In this document: piece after piece, positions 19,821 through 24,525 of the stretch
Numbering within the stretch: position 1 is the first letter of the stretch
How the letters are laid out: each line of letters begins with the position of its first letter
Origin: a virus
Strand: one strand, 5' to 3'
Virus record (IMG/VR): IMGVR_UViG_3300042522_000987
Location: 1-24,525 of that record
Length of the DNA: 24,525 nt
Position numbers and translations under genes: made by a program
The notes under the pieces: generated by a model
Told to the model about the DNA's origin: nothing
Databases searched by the model: none
Seen by the model: the letters and a program-made list of their open reading frames with translations, nothing else

Positions 19821-20073
19821 TTGTAAAGAATATACTTTTTTTTCTTTCTTTATTTATGTTTTCAGACACATTGACCTCACGGATATCCTTCACCCACGCA
19901 CGAAACATCCTATTGTCTTCTGTAATAACAATAACATAGTTAGTTCCAGAACGATGAATACGTCCTTTTTCTCCAGTGACTGCAGACATTACATAGTCAC
20001 CTTCTTGGAAAACTTCCTTTTGAATATAACGCTCACGAAGAGTTTCTTGTCTTAACTGCTTGAAATTTTTCAT
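19780..20073 (-). CDS. Small KOW/SH3-like phage protein, 97 aa
   Basis: A basic helical N-terminus (MKNFKQLRQETLRERYIQKE) leads into a beta-rich core, FQEGDYVMSAVTGEKGRIHR, then GTNYVIVITEDNRMFRAWVKDI, the pattern of a small SH3/KOW-like barrel found in conserved cyanophage proteins. The tail is polar and Ser/Asn-rich and is shared with the start of the 306-aa gene (41-nt overlap). Function unknown; such folds often bind nucleic acid or protein. It lies just downstream of tRNA-Ala. Confidence 0.72.
   Translation of the reverse strand: MKNFKQLRQETLRERYIQKEVFQEGDYVMSAVTGEKGRIHRSGTNYVIVITEDNRMFRAWVKDIREVNVSENINKERKKSIFFTNGQTETNDNSSSS
19851..19858 (-). promoter_or_regulatory. Candidate late promoter, one mismatch
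   Basis: Minus-strand CATAAATA inside the end of the 97-aa gene, 31 nt upstream of the 306-aa gene's ATG, the usual spacing of late boxes here. Confidence 0.4.
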
Positions 20074-20090
20074 CTTGCGTTATTTGTTAA

Positions 20091-20163
20091 TGGAGAATAG
20101 GAGACTCGAACTCCTGACAGCCTGCTTGCAAAGCAGGTGCTCTACCAACTGAGCTAATCCCCC
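20091..20163 (-). tRNA. tRNA-Ala(UGC)
   Basis: Acceptor GGGGGAT/ATTCTCC with two G-U pairs, D arm GCTC/GAGC, anticodon stem CCTGC/GCAGG with loop TTTGCAA (anticodon TGC, reads GCA), T arm AGGAG-TTCGAGT-CTCCT. The first 10 nt overlap the end of the 53-aa gene. Confidence 0.94.
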
Positions 20164-20315
20164 AACATATATTCTACTGTGTTTGCTACATCGTTCATTG
20201 CATCACGAAGATTTGGACGTTGCCCAGATTCTTGTTTAACTATAGGACGGTGATCATCAGTAAGAGTCCATCTCCATTGTTTCATTTCTTCACAATACCA
20301 CAAATTAATTTTCAT
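20154..20315 (-). CDS. Small phage protein, 53 aa, ending inside tRNA-Ala
   Basis: MKINLWYCEEMKQWRWTLTD is followed by DHRPIVKQESG and a helix RDAMNDVANTVEYMLGD; Trp-rich and clearly protein-like, of a type I associate with cyanophage genomes. No catalytic motif. The stop codon TAG is formed by the tRNA acceptor/D region, so translation to the end competes with tRNA folding. It lies between tRNA-Ser and tRNA-Ala in the mazG transcript. Confidence 0.72.
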   Translation of the reverse strand: MKINLWYCEEMKQWRWTLTDDHRPIVKQESGQRPNLRDAMNDVANTVEYMLGD

Positions 20316-20335
20316 ATGAATAGAGATAGATTCAA

Positions 20336-20421
20336 AGGAAGATCAGGGATTCGAACCCTGGAACGCTACTAACGTTAATAGTTTTCAAGACTATCGCCAT
20401 CAACCACTCGGCCAATCTTCC
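20336..20421 (-). tRNA. tRNA-Ser(UGA)
   Basis: 86 nt with the long variable arm of class II tRNAs: acceptor GGAAGAT/ATCTTCC, anticodon stem ATAGT/ACTAT with loop CTTGAAA (anticodon TGA, reads TCA), variable arm AACGTTAGTAGCGTT, T arm CAGGG-TTCGAAT-CCCTG. Confidence 0.94.
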
Positions 20422-20430
20422 AAGAAAGCA

Positions 20431-20607
20431 TCAGAATGATGCATCATAATACTTATTTATTTCAAGTTCCTCATACTCATGTCGTTGAGGATCGTAGATA
20501 TTATCTAGATCCTCTTTACTAATGTTATGAGCAACTACTTCTTTTTGATCATAGACGTGATAAATTTTATCGATCGTCTGCTGCTCGATTTTCGGAATAG
20601 AAGACAT
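20431..20607 (-). CDS. Small acidic phage protein, 58 aa
   Basis: GGAGGAG lies 8 nt before the ATG, a very good ribosome site. The peptide starts MSSIPKIEQQTIDKIYHVYD, then KEVVAHNISKEDLDNIYDPQ and an acidic Tyr-rich end; a small soluble domain of the kind frequent in cyanophages. The first 41 nt overlap the end of mazG in another frame, which implies coupled translation. Function unknown. Confidence 0.78.
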   Translation of the reverse strand: MSSIPKIEQQTIDKIYHVYDQKEVVAHNISKEDLDNIYDPQRHEYEELEINKYYDASF

Positions 20608-20977
20608 CAAACTCTCCTCCTGGATAACGCTTAAGTAGTTTGTTTACGTTAGTGGAAATAACATCATCAAATGAAACTTCTAGAGCATTACATGCTTGGG
20701 CAACATACCACATGATATCACCCAACTCAATAATAAGATGTTCTCGATTGTCATCGTTCCAAGGCTTACCTTGAAACACCATCTTCTTAATGATCTCAAG
20801 AAACTCACCACCCTCAGCATTAATGCCAACGCCAGCAGTAAGCAGTCGTTCAATATTGGCACCCTTACGATCAAGCTCAACAAGACGATCAGAAAGATAT
20901 ACAAAATCTTTGGAAGCATCTGATGTCACTTCATCAACGAATTCAACATAACGATCAAAGTCAACGTGCTTAGTCAT
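20567..20977 (-). CDS. mazG: MazG-like nucleotide pyrophosphohydrolase
   Basis: 136 aa. The all-alpha NTP pyrophosphatase signature is visible: Glu55, Glu58 and Glu61 in NAEGGEFLEIIKK, then Glu84 and Asp87 in IIELGDIMWYVAQ, the E-E-x-x-E ... E-x-x-D metal site. The family hydrolyses (d)NTPs to monophosphates; cyanophage MazG proteins have been reported to prefer GTP/dGTP rather than ppGpp. It lies 3 bp after gp41 and is probably served by the promoter at 21101-21129. A micro-gene starts inside its 3' end. Confidence 0.88.
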   Translation of the reverse strand: MTKHVDFDRYVEFVDEVTSDASKDFVYLSDRLVELDRKGANIERLLTAGVGINAEGGEFLEIIKKMVFQGKPWNDDNREHLIIELGDIMWYVAQACNALEVSFDDVISTNVNKLLKRYPGGEFDVFYSENRAADDR

Positions 20978-20980
20978 AGA

Positions 20981-22369
20981 TTAGATTACGAACTGGGAAA
21001 ATTTATTAATACGAGATTGTTTGCTTGAGATTTCCTCAAATGCTTCATACGGTTCTTCCTCCACAGAATTGAGAAGGTCGGCACCGTCTGAATCCTCTAC
21101 ATTATACAGCTTCATCTTCGATCTGTCAACCCCCACAGTAAATCTTTTGTTGAAGGTGGGATCATTATATCGGTTCTTGAGTTGCTTGACCATAATCCTA
21201 CCAGATTGTTCAAGCTCCTCAGTAGCGATAAGAGCAAACATAAAGTCAGCTGTAGCGGGAAGACCAAAAGACTCGGAAGTATCGGTAATATCAACGTCGC
21301 TATTGCCAAAGCCACTCCTAGTAGTTTGAGTAGCAGAAACAATTGGAAGGTCATGCTCAACAGCAAGACCTCTAAGTTCTTCAGCAATTGCTTTAACATA
21401 GGTGTAACTATTTACGATTTGACCTTTATATCTGGAAGACGCACATATGTTAAGGTAATCGATAAAGATAATGTCTGGTTTGAAATATTTCTTCAAACTC
21501 AACTCATTAAGGAGTGCTTTGAAATGACCAGCATGAGCAGACGCAGTTGGGTATTCTTTAATAATAAGTTTACCCTGTGTCTTGTTACCAATTTCTTTGA
21601 TGCGAGATGTAAAGATTGATTCTGGAATAGAACCAATATCTTTAATATTTACATTCAAAAGATTAGCATCGATACGTTCTGCAATCTTTTCTTCTGCCAT
21701 CTCAAGAGTGATGTAAAGAACATTCTTACCTTGAGATAAACATGCAGAAGCAAAGTGACACATGAAAAGAGATTTACCCACACCAGTTCCAGCAAGTGCA
21801 ACGTTAAGTGTTTTATTCGGTAGACCACCTTTGGTAATAAGATTAAACTTCTCAAGATCAAAAGGAATCTTCTCTTCTTTCAGGTGATAATAATCGTAAC
21901 GCTCTAAAGCATTATCAACATAATCATGGCCTACATGTTCGTCGAAAGATACTGCCAAGGCTTCTTGTAGGATACTTGGGATCGCATCCTTTGATACCTT
22001 TTGATCGCCTCCATCTGCGATCTTGATAGACTCAAGGAGGGCGAGGTAGATTGCTCTATCTTTGCACCACTTTTCAGTGGTGTCAAGAAGCCAGTTATAT
22101 TCAACATCGACTTGATTGAGTTCTTTAATTTTCTTAATTGCGTTCTGATACGATTCCTCATTTAAATCTTTCCTTGTCTGCAAATTAATTTCAAGCACTT
22201 CCGCTGTTGGTTGTGCTTGATATTTACTAGCAAAATCCCAAATTTCTTCATAGATTATCTTCTCAGAATAATCTTCAAAATATTCTGGTTTAATAAAAGG
22301 AACTACCTTGCTATAGTAGTTCCTGTTAAAAAGTAAGTTTCTTAAAATTGTTTGTTCAATTCTCTCCAT
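20981..22369 (-). CDS. gp41: Replicative DNA helicase, T4 gp41-like (DnaB family)
   Basis: 462 aa from the ATG at 22369, preceded by GGAG at 6 nt; this start gives the short N-terminus of T4 gp41 ([15 protein letters not shown]). A longer frame to 22411 is open but inside uvsX. The RecA-type motor shows Walker A AGTGVGKS near residue 195, Walker [11 protein letters not shown], and the DnaB motif H3/H4 region [14 protein letters not shown] and an Arg finger-like [11 protein letters not shown]. It unwinds DNA ahead of the polymerase and loads primase (gp61 at 15325). It overlaps uvsX by 14 nt. A promoter lies in its 3' end. Confidence 0.94.
   Translation of the reverse strand: MERIEQTILRNLLFNRNYYSKVVPFIKPEYFEDYSEKIIYEEIWDFASKYQAQPTAEVLEINLQTRKDLNEESYQNAIKKIKELNQVDVEYNWLLDTTEKWCKDRAIYLALLESIKIADGGDQKVSKDAIPSILQEALAVSFDEHVGHDYVDNALERYDYYHLKEEKIPFDLEKFNLITKGGLPNKTLNVALAGTGVGKSLFMCHFASACLSQGKNVLYITLEMAEEKIAERIDANLLNVNIKDIGSIPESIFTSRIKEIGNKTQGKLIIKEYPTASAHAGHFKALLNELSLKKYFKPDIIFIDYLNICASSRYKGQIVNSYTYVKAIAEELRGLAVEHDLPIVSATQTTRSGFGNSDVDITDTSESFGLPATADFMFALIATEELEQSGRIMVKQLKNRYNDPTFNKRFTVGVDRSKMKLYNVEDSDGADLLNSVEEEPYEAFEEISSKQSRINKFSQFVI
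21101..21129 (-). promoter_or_regulatory. Consensus sigma-70 promoter inside gp41
   Basis: Minus-strand TTGACA (21124-21129), exactly 17 bp, TATAAT (21101-21106), both perfect, in the last tenth of the helicase gene. It points at mazG, the 58-aa gene, tRNA-Ser, the 53-aa gene and tRNA-Ala. Confidence 0.85.
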
Positions 22370-23384
22370 CTTCTGCTCCATACGTAAATTCTTTCTTAGC
22401 TTGTTGCTCAAGAAGTTGCATTACGTCTGAAGTAAAATATTGTTCTGGATCAGCAAGAATTTGTTTGCCATAAATTTTCTTTCCATCAATTTCATAACGA
22501 CCAGCAGTATTTTTCCAGATACCTGCACGTTCACCCAATTCTAGTAAACCATAATGCTGTTCTAGACCACGCTCATCAAAGAACAAACGTGTTTCAATTT
22601 TAGACCCTTCACGAGTCAGACGGGACTTCTTCGCCTCACATTTAATAATGTTTCCGATAAGTTCTGTTCCGTCTTTTTCTTTTTTCTTTGAGAGGTAAAC
22701 GATTGTGCTAGCAGAATACTTAAGACCACTACCACCGCCCATCTCTTTCGTAGGAACGTAAGCGCCAACAACGTCATAGGTATGATTAGTAACTAACATT
22801 GGAATGTTTGCTTTGCCAAGTTTCAACGTAAGAATCCTAAACACAGATTTAACGAGTTGTGCTTTCGTCATATCACGAACGTTTTTATCGTCCGAGGCAT
22901 CTTGAACTTCTTTATTGGTGGCAAGCATACCCAAAGAATCTAACACAAACATGAGTGGTTTGCGTTCTTCCTTGGGTTGCTCCATATATTTATCGATGAT
23001 ACGAACTGCTTGAGTTCTAAACTCTTCAATAGTATCTACAGGGAAAATAACCAATCGCTTTGAATCAATGTTACGACTTTCAATCATTTGCTTGCTGATA
23101 GCAGATTCTGTTTCAAAATAAATGACTCCAGCATTGGGATCAGTATCAAGAAAATGACGGACAACCGAAAGGCAAAAGAATGTTTTACCTGTACCACTGT
23201 CTCCCGCAAGAGCGGTGATTTTGTTTGATGGGATTCCACCAAACAACGAACCAGAAACCAGCGCATTAAATACGTAGCTGCCAGTATCAATAAAAGATTC
23301 AATGTCGCCAGCAGCAACACCATCGGAAGCCATTGAAACGAATTCATTTTTGCTATCCTTAATTACTTGAGATAAAAAGTCCAT
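22356..23384 (-). CDS. uvsX: UvsX, RecA-like recombinase
   Basis: 342 aa with Walker A GDSGTGKT (residues 61-68), Walker [10 protein letters not shown], and the RecA-family segments FETESAIS and MLVTNHTYD...[11 protein letters not shown]. It forms filaments on single-stranded DNA and drives strand exchange for repair and recombination-dependent replication in T4-like phages. It lies between the polymerase (3 bp away) and the helicase, the order typical of cyanophage replication modules. The C-terminal residues overlap the gp41 start region. Confidence 0.95.
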   Translation of the reverse strand: MDFLSQVIKDSKNEFVSMASDGVAAGDIESFIDTGSYVFNALVSGSLFGGIPSNKITALAGDSGTGKTFFCLSVVRHFLDTDPNAGVIYFETESAISKQMIESRNIDSKRLVIFPVDTIEEFRTQAVRIIDKYMEQPKEERKPLMFVLDSLGMLATNKEVQDASDDKNVRDMTKAQLVKSVFRILTLKLGKANIPMLVTNHTYDVVGAYVPTKEMGGGSGLKYSASTIVYLSKKKEKDGTELIGNIIKCEAKKSRLTREGSKIETRLFFDERGLEQHYGLLELGERAGIWKNTAGRYEIDGKKIYGKQILADPEQYFTSDVMQLLEQQAKKEFTYGAEDGEN

Positions 23385-23387
23385 AGG

Positions 23388-24525
23388 TTATGAAAAAAAA
23401 CTGAGTAGTGAAACTTTGCGCTCGGCATCCCATCCAATACATTCTAGCACATTTCTAAGCGGATCGTAAAACGACTTCTCAAATTGTAATGTGTAGTCAA
23501 CGTATTTGTCGAGATTAAATTCCTTAGGAATAGTTCCAAAGAAACTAATGACATTTTCATTGATAGGATTTGGGAGCTTTAAATAAATAAATTTTACTTT
23601 TTCGCCCTCTTGGATAAGAGCGTGCTTATGAGTAAGTTTATACTTGCTAAGGTAGTGATTATACAGTAATGCACCTCGTACTGCAATAGGTGTACCCTTC
23701 TTATAAATGTCTGCATTACTTTTATACTTGTCGAGACCATTACAACCTCTCGGAAAAGCGACGTTTAAATAATCCTGCTGTTTGGTTTCTTCCTTTACTT
23801 CTTCGATAAAGTTAAGAACATCTTCATTCGTTTTGTTGATAATGATTGTGTATGCCTTGAGGAGTTTATCTCGGAAATAAGCAGGTGTAGAAGAACGAGC
23901 AGTTTCCATACCACAGATTTTCATCTTTGGTTGTTTATATCTAACACCTTCGCTGTCCCATACATTAAGAACATAACGTTTCTTCGCAGTCCAGAAACCA
24001 CGATTAGCAATGTTCTCACGCTTCATAAACATCTTCTGTGCATAAGCATTTACATACTCTGCCAGTTCTTGATAAGAACTTTCAATATAAGGTTCAAGTT
24101 CCATTTGACAGATCTTGTCAAGGAACCCCACAATTTTCTCATCAACTTTCTCTCTTCCTTGGTATACACGTTCAACCAGATCGCCCAAATTAAGATACAT
24201 TGAATCAGTATCACAAGCAATAACATAATCAACTCCATCAGTTTTTAAAATCTTATTCAGATATTCATTTGTCTTCTGCTCAATCCAACGAATTGATAGC
24301 TGACCAGAAAGAGTAATTGCCTCAGCAATTTCAAGTTTATAATAACGGAAGTGCTCGTTACCAATAGCACCATAAGCAGAGTTGAGTTGAATTTTACGTG
24401 CCATCTGAATGTTATTACAGCGGGCAATCTCTTTCTTCAATTCTACTGATGGATTGTTTTCATATTCTTGCTTTGCTTTAAGCATCTTCTTTTTGTAGAT
24501 AACTCGTTCTTCATAGATCTTCTCC
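23388..24525 (-). CDS. gp43: Family B DNA polymerase, T4 gp43-like, C-terminal part
   Basis: The frame is open to the right edge of the window, so the N-terminal exonuclease part is missing. Visible are polymerase motif B (ARKIQLNSAYGAIGNEHFRY), motif C with the catalytic Asp pair (IACDTDSMYL), the KKRYVLNVWD region and the thumb. The C-terminus KVSLLSFFS is a likely sliding-clamp docking tail. It is the replicative polymerase. The first visible residues (EKIYEERVIYKKMLKAKQEY) continue the fingers domain. Confidence 0.95.
   Translation of the reverse strand, partial: EKIYEERVIYKKKMLKAKQEYENNPSVELKKEIARCNNIQMARKIQLNSAYGAIGNEHFRYYKLEIAEAITLSGQLSIRWIEQKTNEYLNKILKTDGVDYVIACDTDSMYLNLGDLVERVYQGREKVDEKIVGFLDKICQMELEPYIESSYQELAEYVNAYAQKMFMKRENIANRGFWTAKKRYVLNVWDSEGVRYKQPKMKICGMETARSSTPAYFRDKLLKAYTIIINKTNEDVLNFIEEVKEETKQQDYLNVAFPRGCNGLDKYKSNADIYKKGTPIAVRGALLYNHYLSKYKLTHKHALIQEGEKVKFIYLKLPNPINENVISFFGTIPKEFNLDKYVDYTLQFEKSFYDPLRNVLECIGWDAERKVSLLSFFS

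Noticed and set aside
20454-20461. AATAAATA box upstream of tRNA-Ser
   Set aside because: It is inside the 58-aa coding sequence, has one mismatch, and late promoters are not expected for tRNAs already served by an early promoter.
1-24525. CRISPR arrays, insertion sequences, attachment sites, rRNA
   Set aside because: None seen: no spaced direct repeats, no transposase or integrase signatures, no tRNA-fragment duplication.

Overview
The window looks like part of the genome of a T4-like cyanophage (a myovirus infecting marine Synechococcus or Prochlorococcus). The evidence is a T4-type replication block (family B DNA polymerase, UvsX, gp41 helicase, gp61 primase, class Ia ribonucleotide reductase) together with cyanobacterial auxiliary genes (two high-light-inducible proteins, a plant-type 2Fe-2S ferredoxin), a MazG-like protein, many small phage ORFs and six tRNA genes. 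The DNA is AT-rich, except for a visibly more GC-rich stretch at about 4760-6610. Almost everything is on the minus strand; only the left-end tail gene (1-1500) and a small four-gene island (9537-10257) are on the plus strand.

Layout. 1-4079: two large tail or adhesin-type proteins that converge on a shared TTAA stop. 4144-4668: a peroxiredoxin-like protein. 4759-5655: a compact cassette read hli, 28-aa membrane peptide, ferredoxin, 70-aa protein, hli, with every junction abutting or overlapping. 5728-6609: an SLH-domain outer-membrane protein. 6677-8555: tRNAs (Gly, Pro, Val, Arg) interleaved with small genes (Phd-like, glutaredoxin, zinc ribbon, micro-membrane protein). 8576-11431: an envelope and lysis region with a lipoprotein, an RlpA-like protein, a plus-strand island with a holin-like protein, a GH24 lysozyme and a C39-type cysteine peptidase. 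11421-16320: endonuclease, nrdB, nrdA, primase. 16317-20073: phage-specific conserved proteins, including an Ig-domain virion protein. 20091-20977: tRNA-Ala, tRNA-Ser, two micro-genes and mazG. 20981-24525: gp41, uvsX and the C-terminal part of gp43.

Regulation is unusually legible. Six sites match TTGACA with exactly 17 bp to a TATAAT-like hexamer, and most lie inside the 3' end of the preceding gene. They stand before hli/ferredoxin, a small-gene pair, the tRNAs, rlpA, primase-nrd and mazG. T4-type late promoters (TATAAATA, plus one-mismatch forms) precede the tail protein, the lipoprotein, the Ig-domain protein and others, several directly fused to an upstream terminator.

The most striking observation is at 10691-10742. 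The C39 peptidase gene ends in the slippery heptamer A AAA AAG, followed after 6 nt by a 12-bp hairpin. The -1 frame runs straight into the GH24 lysozyme, which has no ATG and no visible ribosome binding site. This is the full architecture of a programmed -1 frameshift and would yield a two-catalytic-domain endolysin of about 392 aa beside the free peptidase.
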